A stretch of 64,000 nucleotides of DNA, from assembly GCF_008369935.1 (NCBI RefSeq), contig NZ_VTUZ01000014.1, forward strand, positions 124,001 to 188,000, in the 5' to 3' direction. Source of the DNA: Paraburkholderia panacisoli (GTDB lineage: Bacteria > Pseudomonadota > Gammaproteobacteria > Burkholderiales > Burkholderiaceae). The position numbers were made by a program, and so were the translations under genes. The notes beneath the pieces are model-generated. The model saw only the letters and a program-made list of their open reading frames with translations, was not told where the DNA came from and did no database searches. Below are positions 1 to 8,822 of the stretch, piece after piece (the stretch's first letter is position 1; every line of letters begins with the position of its first letter).

Positions 1-289
1 CGGAACTGGGACCCGTGAAGCGCAGCGACAACGGCCACTGGCTTTGCGCCTGTTGCAGCGCCTTCGATTCGTCGAGGCCGACGCCGCCCGATACGAACGA
101 CACGTCGCCCTGCTGCTGGATTTGCGGCAGGCCGCCGCCATTGACATTGCCTGCGCTGGTGTCGTCGGTGGTCGTGCCGCCGGTCACATCGCTTGCCTGC
201 TGTGCATATACGCCGCCCGCCAGTCCGAGCGTGAGCGCTGCGCACACCGCAGCGGCTACGATCCTTCGCTGATTGCGTTGGGTTTTCAT
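1..289 (-). CDS. Secreted protein of unknown function, N-terminal part only
   Basis: The first 96 codons of a gene that runs off the left edge. It starts with MKTQRNQRR, then a hydrophobic stretch rich in Ala and Leu ending in VYAQQ, which reads as a Sec signal peptide cleaved near residue 29. A Thr/Asp/Gly-rich linker follows, then SGGVGLDESKALQQAQSQWP and LSLRFTGPS. That SGGVG-DES segment resembles small secreted Burkholderia proteins often labelled carboxypeptidase regulatory-like, but the domain itself lies outside the window, so no function is assigned. Expected location is the periplasm or cell surface. Codon use matches neighbouring core genes. Confidence 0.6.
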   Translation of the reverse strand, partial: MKTQRNQRRIVAAAVCAALTLGLAGGVYAQQASDVTGGTTTDDTSAGNVNGGGLPQIQQQGDVSFVSGGVGLDESKALQQAQSQWPLSLRFTGPSS

Positions 290-449
290 CGGTTCGCTCC
301 TTGTTGAGGTTTTGTCGCCCGGTGTCCCGTGAAGGGTCCGGATCAGACGAGACGCAACCTGCGTGCCAACGGTTGGAGAGGTGCGTGGATACGCCCGCAA
401 TCTGCCGGCCGGAGCGCGGCGCGCCGTGTCGCACGCTTTTGGGGATGGC
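290..449. other. Leader region of the left-edge gene
   Basis: No gene is visible. The stretch lies between the start of the secreted protein and the terminator of the protease gene, both on the minus strand, and should hold the promoter of the secreted protein. I could not pick out a convincing -35/-10 pair. Confidence 0.3.
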
Positions 450-487
450 AAAAAAAACCGGTCCGTTGCAGTAAATGCAAGGACCGG
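450..487 (-). terminator. Intrinsic terminator of the Do protease gene
   Basis: Read on the minus strand, CCGGTCC (487-481) pairs with GGACCGG (464-458). An inner TTGCA/TGCAA stem closes around a five-base loop, and eight T residues follow. The element lies about 90 bases beyond the protease stop codon, so it is a typical rho-independent terminator. Confidence 0.85.
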
Positions 488-576
488 CAAACGTTACCTA
501 TATGGATGAGCGACTCGGGCGAGACATCGGGCAAACTGCCATCCTGTTGCTCGCGCGTCCCGCCCACAAGAAGCTA

Positions 577-2109
577 TCAGCCGAGATCGACCGGCACGAA
601 GATCTGTGCGTTGTCGCGCTGAATCAGCAACGCGATGCTGTTGCCCGCGCCAGCGATCATCTGCTTCAGTTGATCGACGTTCGTGACCGGCCGGCCGTTG
701 ACCGCGAGGATCACGTCGCCCGGCTGGATGCCGGCGCTTTCCGCCGCGCCGCCCGACTGCTGCACCAGCAGACCATGCGACACCGACGCGCCGCTCTTCT
801 CTTCCGGCGTCAGCGGGCGCACCGCGACGCCGAGACGGCCTTGCAACTGGGTCGGCTGATCGGCCTTGTTCGACGCGACCTTCGCGTCCGACAACGAGCC
901 GATGGTGACCTTCAGCTCCTTGGCGGCCTTGTCGCGCCACACTTGCACGGTGGCCGAACTGCCCGGTGCGATACTCGCGATCTGCGCCGGCAGATCCGCC
1001 GAGTCGTTGACCGGGTCGCCGTTCACCGACAGGATCACGTCGCCCGGCTGCAGACCCGCCTTGGCGGCCGGGCCGGCCGGATCGACCGAGCTGACCAGCG
1101 CGCCTTGCGGCTTCTGCATGCCGAACGAGTTAGCCAGCGTCTGATTCATGCCCTGCACCGCGACACCCAGGCGACCGCGGCTCACATGGCCGGTCTTGAC
1201 GATGTCGTCCTTGACCTTGATCGCTTCATTGATCGGGATCGCGAACGACAGGCCCTGGAAGCCGCCGGTCTGCGAATAGATCATCGAGTTGATGCCGATC
1301 ACTTCGCCTTGCAGATTGAAGAGCGGGCCGCCCGAATTGCCGGGGTTCACCGGCACGTCGGTCTGGATGAACGGCGTGTAGTTTTCGTTAGGCAGCGAGC
1401 GCGACTTCGCGCTGATGATCCCCGAGGTCACGGTGTTGTCGAAGCCGTAAGGCGAACCGATCGCGACCACCCACTGCCCGACCTTGCTTTGACGCGGATC
1501 GCCGATCTTCACGGTCGGCAGGTTGCTCGCGTCGATCTTCAGCACGGCGACGTCGGACTGCTTGTCGGCACCCACCACCTTCGCCTTGAACTCACGCTTG
1601 TCGGTGAGCTTCACTGTGACGACATTCGCGCCGTCCACCACGTGCGCATTGGTCAGGATGTAGCCGTCGTTGCTGACGATGAATCCCGAGCCCAGGCTCG
1701 CGCTCGGCTGATCCGGGGCGTCGCCGCCGTCGCCGCCGCCTTGCATGCCCGGCATGCCGCCGAAGAAATGCTTGTAGAACTGATAGAACGGATCGCTCGG
1801 ATCGATCGGCAACTGACCGCCGCCAAAGTTGCCACCATTACCGCCGTTGGCACCGTTACCGCGCAGCGCAGCCTGCTTGACAACATGCTTCGCGCTGATA
1901 TTGACGACGGCCGGGCCGTAGGTTTCGACCAGACCCGAGAAATCGGGGATGCCGGTTTTGGCGGCGGCTTCGGCGGGCATCATTGCGGCTTGCGCCTGCG
2001 AGATCACCTGCGGTGCGGGTACGTCGCGATGGCCCGCCACATAGCCGGCGGAAAGCGCAACGGCGACAGCCGCTGCAACAGCGCTGCGGGACAAGGTTTT
2101 CGCGTTCAT
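577..2109 (-). CDS. degP: Do/DegP-type periplasmic serine endoprotease
   Basis: A 510-residue HtrA-family protease. It has an N-terminal hydrophobic export segment (residues 10-28) and a Gly/Asn-rich LA-loop-like stretch (83-130). The trypsin-like domain carries His156 (TNAHVVDG), Asp186 (SDVAVLKID) and Ser259 (GNSGGPLF), a complete catalytic triad. Two PDZ domains follow at about 314-400 and 420-505, each with a GLQPGDVI or GIQPGDVI carboxylate-binding motif. Length and layout match DegP/DegQ/MucD proteins, which degrade or refold damaged envelope proteins in the periplasm. The start is supported by AGGAG six bases before ATG. The gene is downstream of, and on the same strand as, a two-component pair, with a PmrA-like box between them, which suggests regulation by envelope signals. 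DegP versus MucD naming is uncertain. Confidence 0.95.
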   Translation of the reverse strand: MNAKTLSRSAVAAAVAVALSAGYVAGHRDVPAPQVISQAQAAMMPAEAAAKTGIPDFSGLVETYGPAVVNISAKHVVKQAALRGNGANGGNGGNFGGGQLPIDPSDPFYQFYKHFFGGMPGMQGGGDGGDAPDQPSASLGSGFIVSNDGYILTNAHVVDGANVVTVKLTDKREFKAKVVGADKQSDVAVLKIDASNLPTVKIGDPRQSKVGQWVVAIGSPYGFDNTVTSGIISAKSRSLPNENYTPFIQTDVPVNPGNSGGPLFNLQGEVIGINSMIYSQTGGFQGLSFAIPINEAIKVKDDIVKTGHVSRGRLGVAVQGMNQTLANSFGMQKPQGALVSSVDPAGPAAKAGLQPGDVILSVNGDPVNDSADLPAQIASIAPGSSATVQVWRDKAAKELKVTIGSLSDAKVASNKADQPTQLQGRLGVAVRPLTPEEKSGASVSHGLLVQQSGGAAESAGIQPGDVILAVNGRPVTNVDQLKQMIAGAGNSIALLIQRDNAQIFVPVDLG

Positions 2110-2170
2110 CGTGAACTCCTGGCTGGAGAAAGAGACTTGGTTTGGATGTCGGGCAGCGTACGTGCCATCG

Positions 2171-2187
2171 CTTAAAAGAGTCTTAAG
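2171..2187 (-). promoter_or_regulatory. PmrA/QseB-like response-regulator box
   Basis: On the minus strand the bases read CTTAAG-ACTCT-TTTAAG. This fits the published PmrA (BasR) direct-repeat pattern YTTAAK-N5-YTTAAK exactly. It sits about 62 bases before the protease start codon and just after the sensor-kinase gene, so the OmpR-type regulator encoded at 3575-4237 is the obvious candidate ligand. Binding is inferred. Confidence 0.5.
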
Positions 2188-2268
2188 CAGCGCCAGATCG
2201 CTAACGCCCTATTCCTGAGGCGCGTTCAGGCCTCGTTCAAATCTTTTTGCGAACCGAAAGGCTGATTG

Positions 2269-3570
2269 TCAGAAACGCACCGCGACCTGCAAACCGCCCG
2301 TCGGCGACTCGTCGAGCGACACGCTCGCGTGGTGCTGCATCACGATGCGGCGCACGATCGCGAGACCCAGCCCGCTGCCCGCCACGTCGGTGCGCGCGCG
2401 ATTCGCGCTGGCGCCGGCGCGGTAGAAGCGATCGAACACGCGCTCGCGCTCGGCCGGGTCGATCCCTGGTCCGCTGTCGGCGATCCGCACCACCGGATGC
2501 CCGTCTTCGACACGCAGGCTGACGTCGACCCGGCCACCGCGCGGCGTGTATTTCGTGGCATTGTCGACGAGATTGTTGAGCATCACGCGCAACGCGTCGG
2601 CGTCGCCGGTCACGGTAGCCGCCTCGCTCGCTTCGACGCCGAGATCGACGCCGCGGTCCACCGCGAGCGGCGCATAAGCAGCCACGCACTCGTGCAGCAA
2701 CGCGCACAGATCGACGGCGTCGGTGACGGCGACGCCGTCCGGTTCGGAACGCGCGAGCGCCAGCAATTGCTCGGCGAGCCGCGTGGCACGCGTGACGCCC
2801 GCTTGCAGATCCGCCAGCGCTTCGTTGCGCGCGGTGTCGTCTCTCGCGCGCCCCACCAGTTGCGCCTGAATCTGCACTGCCGCGAGCGGCGTGCGCAATT
2901 CGTGCGCGGCATCGGCGACAAACGCTTTCTGAATATCGAGCGCGGTGGCGAGCCGCTCGAGCAGGCCGTTCAACGCGCGCACGAGCGGCTGCACTTCAAG
3001 CGGCAGACGTTTATCCGGCAATGGGTCGAGCGCCTCGGGATGACGCGTGTCGAGCGCGCTGGTCACGCGCCGCAACGGCCTCAGCCCGCGTCCGACGATC
3101 ACCCACACCGCGACGCCCAACAACGGCAGCAGCACGATCAACGGCCACAAGGTGCGCAGCGCGACGTTCGCGGCGAGCCGGTTGCGCACGGACAGCGGCT
3201 GCGCCAGTTGCACGACGTTGTCACCGACGATCGCGCCATACACGCGCCAGTCGCCGCGCTCCGTGTGTTCGGTCGAGAAGCCGAGTTCGGCGCGCGGCGC
3301 GAGCGGCGCACGCGGACGCGAGTAGTACATCAGCACGCCGTTGCGATTCCAGATCTGTAGCACGATGCCTTCGTCGCCGGTGTCGCGCGAACCGAGCACC
3401 TGCGAGAACGGTTCGGCCGGAAGCGCCGCGGCAATCTGCTCCAACTGGTAATCGAACAGTTCGTTGGCTTCCGCGAGCGCCTGCCGGTAGATCAGCCAAC
3501 CCGCAATGCCGACGCCGAGCAGCACCAGCGCCAGCAGCCAGACCAGCAGTTGACGGCGAATCGAACGCAT
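2269..3570 (-). CDS. Sensor histidine kinase, QseC/PmrB-like
   Basis: A 433-residue inner-membrane kinase. Two transmembrane helices (about 8-28 and 141-160) bracket a periplasmic sensor of some 110 residues. After a linker comes the HisKA motif AAHELRTPLA with phosphoacceptor His223, then the ATPase domain with N box (LNNLVDNATKY), G1 (DSGPGI) and G2 (GSGLGLAIV). The start codon lies four bases beyond the stop of the response-regulator gene, so the two are almost certainly translated from one message. Overall form is that of QseC or PmrB, kinases sensing envelope or metal signals. The actual signal cannot be read from sequence. Confidence 0.92.
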   Translation of the reverse strand: MRSIRRQLLVWLLALVLLGVGIAGWLIYRQALAEANELFDYQLEQIAAALPAEPFSQVLGSRDTGDEGIVLQIWNRNGVLMYYSRPRAPLAPRAELGFSTEHTERGDWRVYGAIVGDNVVQLAQPLSVRNRLAANVALRTLWPLIVLLPLLGVAVWVIVGRGLRPLRRVTSALDTRHPEALDPLPDKRLPLEVQPLVRALNGLLERLATALDIQKAFVADAAHELRTPLAAVQIQAQLVGRARDDTARNEALADLQAGVTRATRLAEQLLALARSEPDGVAVTDAVDLCALLHECVAAYAPLAVDRGVDLGVEASEAATVTGDADALRVMLNNLVDNATKYTPRGGRVDVSLRVEDGHPVVRIADSGPGIDPAERERVFDRFYRAGASANRARTDVAGSGLGLAIVRRIVMQHHASVSLDESPTGGLQVAVRF

Positions 3571-3574
3571 CGAC

Positions 3575-4237
3575 TCAGGCGTCCTTCGCGATCATGTAGC
3601 CCAGACCGCGCACATTGCGGATCAGGTCCGCGCCGAGCTTCTTGCGCAGCGCGTGAATGTAGACCTCGACGGTATTGCTGCCGATCTCCTCGCCCCAGCC
3701 ATACATTTTCTCTTCGAGCTGACTCTTCGACAGCACCGCGCCGGGCCGCGCGATCAGCGCTTCGAGCAGAGCGAATTCACGCGCCGACAACGCGACCGGC
3801 GCGCCGTCGAGGGTGACCTGATGCGACGCGGGGTCGAGCGTCAGCGTGCCGTGGCGGATCGTCGAATCGCTGCGGCCGGATTGCCGCCGGATCAGTGCGC
3901 GCATGCGCGCGCCGAGTTCGTCGAGATCGAAAGGTTTGACAAGGTAATCGTCAGCGCCGGCGTCGAGGCCTTTGACGCGCTCGGCCACCGCGTCGCGCGC
4001 GGTGACGATCAGCACCGGCAGCGCGTGGCCGCGCGCGCGCAGCGTGCGCAGCACGTCCAGACCGTCGCGCTTGGGCAGGCCGAGGTCGAGCAGCACCAGA
4101 TCGTAAGGTTGCCCGGCCGCCGCATTGAGCGCCGCTTCGCCGTCCTCCACCCAGTCGACCGCGAAGCCTTCGCCGCGCAGCGCCTTGCGCACGCCTTCGG
4201 CGATCATCCGGTCATCTTCGACTAGCAAGATGCGCAT
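3575..4237 (-). CDS. OmpR-family response regulator, QseB/PmrA-like
   Basis: A 220-residue DNA-binding regulator. The receiver domain (1-115) has acidic residues DD at 8-9, phosphoacceptor Asp51 in LLDLGLPKRDG and the conserved Lys in VKPF. A winged-helix trans_reg_C domain follows, ending NTVEVYIHALRKKLG and IRNVRGLGYM. I chose MRILLVEDD at 4237 over upstream in-frame ATGs because it is the family's canonical N-terminus and gives the usual length. It is the first gene of the regulator-kinase pair. The nearby YTTAAK-N5-YTTAAK box suggests PmrA-like DNA recognition. Confidence 0.93.
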   Translation of the reverse strand: MRILLVEDDRMIAEGVRKALRGEGFAVDWVEDGEAALNAAAGQPYDLVLLDLGLPKRDGLDVLRTLRARGHALPVLIVTARDAVAERVKGLDAGADDYLVKPFDLDELGARMRALIRRQSGRSDSTIRHGTLTLDPASHQVTLDGAPVALSAREFALLEALIARPGAVLSKSQLEEKMYGWGEEIGSNTVEVYIHALRKKLGADLIRNVRGLGYMIAKDA

Positions 4238-4551
4238 GGTTATACGTTCCGAAACGTTTGATTGATGCCGCATTCTAGCGCCCGACCCGGCGCGCGCGCC
4301 GTGTGGCGCTTTTTTCACCGCAGCCTGGCGGCATGTCACTACAATGGGCGCTTTGCGTCGCGCCGCGCTGATTCGCCCCGCGCACGCCGCCCACGCATGC
4401 GGATCTGCGTCGACTGGCCGAAGTGTTTGCGACAGAGGTCGATGCCGCTTGCGCAACCCGCAGTCAATCAGTTTGACGCGACCTGCATGCATGGATGCCA
4501 CCTGAATTGCCGCGTGCCCTACGCCCTGAAATTTTGCCTTTTCGCCCGTTC
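4238..4551. other. Divergent intergenic region
   Basis: 314 bases without a gene between the response regulator (minus) and dacB (plus). It should hold promoters for both. A TACAAT at about 4350 could be a -10 element for dacB, but no well-spaced -35 is evident. A GC-rich palindromic run is present near 4290. Nothing else is recognised. Confidence 0.3.
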
Positions 4552-6252
4552 ATGACGCACGCTTTCCTGTCCTCGGTCGCACGCCGCGTGGCGCTGCGGC
4601 CGCGCCGTTCCACTGTTTCCGTTTTTGCTGCCGCTGCCGTGTCCACTACCGCGTCGGCCGCTTGCGCCTCTGCCGTTCGCGTGCGCCGCCCGCTCGCCCC
4701 CCGCGCGGCGGCATGGCTCGTCGTCTGCGCCGCGTTCGGTGCGGGCGCGGCGCTGCCGCTTGCCGCGCACGCGCGCATCAAAGCGACGCACCCGAGCGTC
4801 AACGTCACCACGGTGCTGCCGCAATCGGTGATGGTCGGCTTGCAGCGCGCGCGCGTGCCGTTGTCGTCGATCAGCGTGGTGGTGGAAAAAGTCGGCGACC
4901 GCACGCCGCTCCTCGCGCTGAACGCCGGCAAACCAATGATGCCCGCGTCGACGATGAAGCTCGTCACCACCTACGCCGGCCTGTCGATCCTCGGCCCCGA
5001 CTATCGCTGGCGCACGAGTGCCTATGCGGACGGCTCGCTCGACGGCAACGGCGTGCTGCACGGCAATCTGTACATTCAAGGCACCGGCGATCCGAAGCTC
5101 GTGCCGGAAGAATTGATCGACCTCGTGCAGAAGATCCACAAGGCGGGCATCAACGGGATCGACGGAGCACTGGTGCTCGACAAGCGCTACTTCGATCCGT
5201 CAACGCGCGACCTGCCGCCGTTCGACGACGACGCCACCGCGCCGTACAACGTCGGCCCCGATCCGCTGCTGTACGCATTCAAGGCGCTATCGTTCACGGT
5301 GACCCCGTCGCCCGACGGCAAGGTCGCGATCGACGTACTGCCGGCGCTCGCGCAATTGCAGATCGACAATCAGATGCGCGCGGTCAACGGTCCGTGCCGC
5401 GGCGACTCGGCCTCGGTGTCGCCTACCGTCACGCCGCAGCCCAACGGCACCGTCGTGGCCTCGTTCACCGGTGACTACTCACTGCGCTGCGACGCGCGCA
5501 CGGTCAACGTCGCCGTGCTCGATCACTCGGCGTTCTTCGCGGGCGGCTTCCTCGCGCTGTGGCAGCAAACCGGCGGCACCTTCCAGGGCGCGACCCGCGA
5601 AGGCGCGGTGCCGGCCGGCGCCAAACTGGTCGCCACGCATCAGGGGCCGGTGCTGTCCGACATCGTTCGCGACATCAACAAGTTCAGCAACAACACGATG
5701 GCGCGCAACCTGTTCCTGACGATCGGCGCCACCGAAGAAAGGCCGCCCGCGACGGCCGCCAAATCGGCGCGCGCGATCCAGGAGTTTCTGCTCCGCGACA
5801 GCATCAACATGCAATACCTGACGCTCGAGAACGGCTCGGGCCTGTCGCGCGACGAGCACGTCACCGCGCTCGCGCTCGCCGATCTGCTGCAACGGGCCAA
5901 CGCGAGCCCGGTCGCGCAGGTGTTCGTGGAGTCGCTGCCGATCGCGGGCGTCGACGGAACGATGCGCAACCGCCTCGCCAACCAGGGCGCGGGCGGCAAC
6001 GCGCACATCAAGACCGGCACCTTGCGTGACGTGCGCGCGATCGCAGGCTATGTCGCGTCGGCGGACGGCAACAGCTACGTGGTCGTCAGCCTGATCAACG
6101 ATCCGCATTCGGAGGCCGCGCGTGCCGCTCACGATGCGTTGCTCGAATGGGTGTATCAAGGACCGTCTCAGGGCTTCACGAAGATCGCCGACCCCGTCGA
6201 AGAACCGCGCGCCAGGCCCAGGAAAAACCCGCACAAACGCGGGGCCCACTGA
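4552..6252 (+). CDS. dacB: D-alanyl-D-alanine carboxypeptidase/endopeptidase (PBP4 type)
   Basis: A class C penicillin-binding protein (peptidase S13), 566 residues from the start used here. The N-terminal 70 residues are basic then hydrophobic, consistent with export. The active-site serine lies in ASTMKL (Ser133), the second motif is SNN in KFSNNTMARN, and the third is KTGT. It should trim or cleave peptidoglycan cross-links in the periplasm. I chose MTHAFLSS at 4552; an in-frame ATG at 4495 would add 19 residues. The C-terminus is a short basic tail. It is read alone, divergent from the two-component system. Confidence 0.92.
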   Translation: MTHAFLSSVARRVALRPRRSTVSVFAAAAVSTTASAACASAVRVRRPLAPRAAAWLVVCAAFGAGAALPLAAHARIKATHPSVNVTTVLPQSVMVGLQRARVPLSSISVVVEKVGDRTPLLALNAGKPMMPASTMKLVTTYAGLSILGPDYRWRTSAYADGSLDGNGVLHGNLYIQGTGDPKLVPEELIDLVQKIHKAGINGIDGALVLDKRYFDPSTRDLPPFDDDATAPYNVGPDPLLYAFKALSFTVTPSPDGKVAIDVLPALAQLQIDNQMRAVNGPCRGDSASVSPTVTPQPNGTVVASFTGDYSLRCDARTVNVAVLDHSAFFAGGFLALWQQTGGTFQGATREGAVPAGAKLVATHQGPVLSDIVRDINKFSNNTMARNLFLTIGATEERPPATAAKSARAIQEFLLRDSINMQYLTLENGSGLSRDEHVTALALADLLQRANASPVAQVFVESLPIAGVDGTMRNRLANQGAGGNAHIKTGTLRDVRAIAGYVASADGNSYVVVSLINDPHSEAARAAHDALLEWVYQGPSQGFTKIADPVEEPRARPRKNPHKRGAH

Positions 6253-6443
6253 GTATTCCTTCTAGCGAAGCCGCTCGCGGTAAGGCCCTAAACGTGTACG
6301 CTGTCGGGCAGTGTTTGATGCGCGCGCACAGCGCCACGCGTGTCGCACAAGCCGCGCGCCGAGACGACGCCGGCTCACTCGAACGATAACGACACCGCCC
6401 GCGGCGAACCACGCAGCGGTCAGGGACCACGGAGGAAGACACG

Positions 6444-7421
6444 ATGCAATTCGATGCTGAATTGCTGCTGCTCGCCATGGCGCCAGTCTTTCTCGCATGT
6501 ATCGGCTGGGAGGCGTGGCACCTGCGGCGCACGCGACCGGGGGAGCCGATCTATAGCTGGCGCGACACGTTCTGCAACGCCGCGCTCGCGCTGATGCAAC
6601 AAGCCGCCGACAAGCTCGCGTGGCTCGCGATCATTCCCGTCTACACGTTTTTCTACCAGCACTACCGCATCCATACGTGGCCGGCGAGCTGGGTGTCGTT
6701 CGTCGTGCTGTTCATCGCGCAGGACCTGCTCTACTACGTATTTCATCGTTGCAGCCATCGCGTGCGCTGGTTGTGGGCCGCGCATGTCGTGCATCACTCG
6801 TCGGAGCGCATGAATTTCTCGACCGCGTTCCGCCAGAGCGTGATGTATCCGATTGCCGGCATGTGGCTGTTCTGGATTCCGCTCGCCGTGCTCGGCTTTG
6901 CGCCAAAGCAGATCGTCGCGATCGTGCTGATCAATCTCGGCTTCCAGTTCTTCGTGCACACCCAGGCAATCGGCAAGCTCGGCTGGATCGAATACGTATT
7001 CAATACGCCGTCGATCCATCGCGTGCATCACGCGCGCAACGACCGTTACATCGACCGCAACTACGCGGGCGTGCTGGTGATCTGGGACCGCCTGTTCGGC
7101 AGCTACGTCGACGAGGATCCGCGCGACGCGCCGGTGTACGGCATCGTCGAGCCGCTGCATACGTACAACCCGCTGAAGGCGACATTTCACGAATGGGCGT
7201 CGATGGGCGCCGACTTCGCGAGCGTGCGCGGCTGGCGCGACAAGTGGCGCGCATTGTTCGCGCCGCCCGCGTGGGCCGCCGACTATCATGCGCGTCGCGC
7301 CGCAAGCTCGGCCGTTGCGGATGCGCGGTCACGCGAACAGTCGATCAGAGAACAGGCGACAGGACAATCGACTGTGAATGCAAACCATACGGCCGCGTTT
7401 CAAACGCCGCGCAGGCCGTAG
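6444..7421 (+). CDS. Sterol desaturase / fatty acid hydroxylase family membrane enzyme
   Basis: A 325-residue integral membrane di-iron oxygenase. The histidine clusters of the superfamily are present: HRCSH (101-105), HVVHH (114-118) and HRVHH (192-196), between hydrophobic helices. Members hydroxylate or desaturate lipids using two iron atoms held by these histidines at the inner membrane. The last 40 residues are polar and poorly conserved in appearance. It stands between dacB and a GDSL lipoprotein, all on the plus strand, but gaps of 95-190 bases argue against a tight operon. The substrate cannot be inferred. Confidence 0.85.
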   Translation: MQFDAELLLLAMAPVFLACIGWEAWHLRRTRPGEPIYSWRDTFCNAALALMQQAADKLAWLAIIPVYTFFYQHYRIHTWPASWVSFVVLFIAQDLLYYVFHRCSHRVRWLWAAHVVHHSSERMNFSTAFRQSVMYPIAGMWLFWIPLAVLGFAPKQIVAIVLINLGFQFFVHTQAIGKLGWIEYVFNTPSIHRVHHARNDRYIDRNYAGVLVIWDRLFGSYVDEDPRDAPVYGIVEPLHTYNPLKATFHEWASMGADFASVRGWRDKWRALFAPPAWAADYHARRAASSAVADARSREQSIREQATGQSTVNANHTAAFQTPRRP

Positions 7422-7515
7422 AAGATTCTGTAAGCTGTCGCCACGCTGCCGACGCGGCGGGCGCTGCCTGCAACACATGGCACAAGGGCCACATAAACGA
7501 GGAGATGTAGTCAAC

Positions 7516-8766
7516 ATGAAGAAAACAGCATCGAAGAAGCGTCAATTCATTCGTGTCACGCAGATTGCGCTGGCTAGCGCTGCGTTCGCCCTGCTGGCAG
7601 CTTGCGGCGGCGGCAGCGATGACAACAACAATGCGAGCAGCACGCCCGCGGGTGGCGTCAAGTTGCAGGTGGTGTCGTTCGGCGACAGCCTGTCGGATGT
7701 CGGCACGTATGCGCCGGTGATTCAGGCGAGCTTCGGCGGCGGCCGCTTCACGACCAACCCGGGTGAGGTGTGGACGCAGAAGGTTGCCGAGTACTACGGC
7801 GGCACGTTGACCGCGGCGTACCTCGGCGGCTTCGGCAAGCCGCTGGTCGCAGCAGGCGGCTTCGGTTATGCGCAGGGCGGCGCGGACGTCGTCAACCCTC
7901 AAGGCAAAGGTTGGGCGCCGAACAGCATGGCAGCTACCACGGTGCCGGTCGTGACTCAGGTGGCGAACTACCTGAGCGCGCATACGAGCTTCAACTCGAA
8001 CCAGCTCGTGCTGGTGAACGGCGGCGCGAACGACATCTTCCAGTTCGCGGAGACCACCGGCAATCTTGCGGCGCTCGGCGCTGCGCTACAGACGCAGTAC
8101 CCGCAGCTCGTGCTGGCCGGCAAACTGCCGAACTCGCAGGCGGGCCAGGTCGCGTTTATCGTAGGCTACCTGCAGGGCCTGCCCAACCCCCAGATCGCGC
8201 AGGCCGCCACCCAGCTCGCCGCGCAAGTCCAGACCATCGTCAACTCGGGTGCGACGCACGTGGTGGTGTCGAATGTGCCTGACATCGGCAATACGCCGCA
8301 AGGCGTCGCAGCCAACCTGCAAGCGCCTGGCTCGGCTGCACTGCTGACAGGGATTAGCGCGGCATTTAACTATCTTTTGGTCGCGAACCTGACCAAACTC
8401 GGCCTGGTGGGTACGGGCAAGGTGATCGTGGTCGATACGTTCACGTGGCTAGATCAGCAGGTGTCGAACTACCAGGCACTGGGCTTCACGGTGTCCAACA
8501 CCGGCACGGCGTGTAACCTGACGTCCATGGAGAACAACGCAACCGCTTACGCCAAGGCCAATCCGAGCGCGACGAACGGGCTGACCCCGGAGCAGTACGG
8601 CGCCCAGTTCGGCTCGTCGCTGTTCTGCTCGCCGCAGACCTACACGGTGGCTGGCGCTGACCAGACCTACATGTTCGCTGACACGGTCCACCCGAGCACG
8701 CACCTGTACGCCTTGTTCGCGCAATTCGTCCAGCAGCAGATCGCGGCGTCGGGGTTGGGGAAGTAA
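7516..8766 (+). CDS. SGNH/GDSL-family esterase lipoprotein
   Basis: A 416-residue secreted hydrolase. The signal peptide ends in a lipobox, LLAACGGG, with Cys30 as the lipidated residue. The GDSL block is VVSFGDSLSD (nucleophile Ser58), block III is NGGANDIF, and the C-terminal block V DTVHPSTH supplies the catalytic Asp and His. This is the fold of esterases and lipases such as EstA-type enzymes. The start at 7516 gives a standard lipoprotein signal and follows GAGGAGATG; an upstream ATG (7378) would spoil the signal peptide. It probably sits at the outer membrane. The substrate is unknown. Confidence 0.88.
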   Translation: MKKTASKKRQFIRVTQIALASAAFALLAACGGGSDDNNNASSTPAGGVKLQVVSFGDSLSDVGTYAPVIQASFGGGRFTTNPGEVWTQKVAEYYGGTLTAAYLGGFGKPLVAAGGFGYAQGGADVVNPQGKGWAPNSMAATTVPVVTQVANYLSAHTSFNSNQLVLVNGGANDIFQFAETTGNLAALGAALQTQYPQLVLAGKLPNSQAGQVAFIVGYLQGLPNPQIAQAATQLAAQVQTIVNSGATHVVVSNVPDIGNTPQGVAANLQAPGSAALLTGISAAFNYLLVANLTKLGLVGTGKVIVVDTFTWLDQQVSNYQALGFTVSNTGTACNLTSMENNATAYAKANPSATNGLTPEQYGAQFGSSLFCSPQTYTVAGADQTYMFADTVHPSTHLYALFAQFVQQQIAASGLGK

Positions 8767-8822
8767 GTTGATGATTGCCGCATAGCGGCGACAGGATGGG
8801 AGGGGTGCGAACCAGGCCGCCC

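Noticed and set aside
475..2175. Long plus-strand open frame of 566 codons opposite the Do protease gene
   Set aside because: Arg/His/Asp-rich shadow of the protease on the other strand; no family features. Similar antisense frames over purE, pyk, pgk, recA and glpR were dismissed for the same reason.
4662..5474. Plus-strand frame overlapping dacB
   Set aside because: Arg/Ala-rich out-of-frame reading of dacB, which has all three PBP motifs in its own frame.
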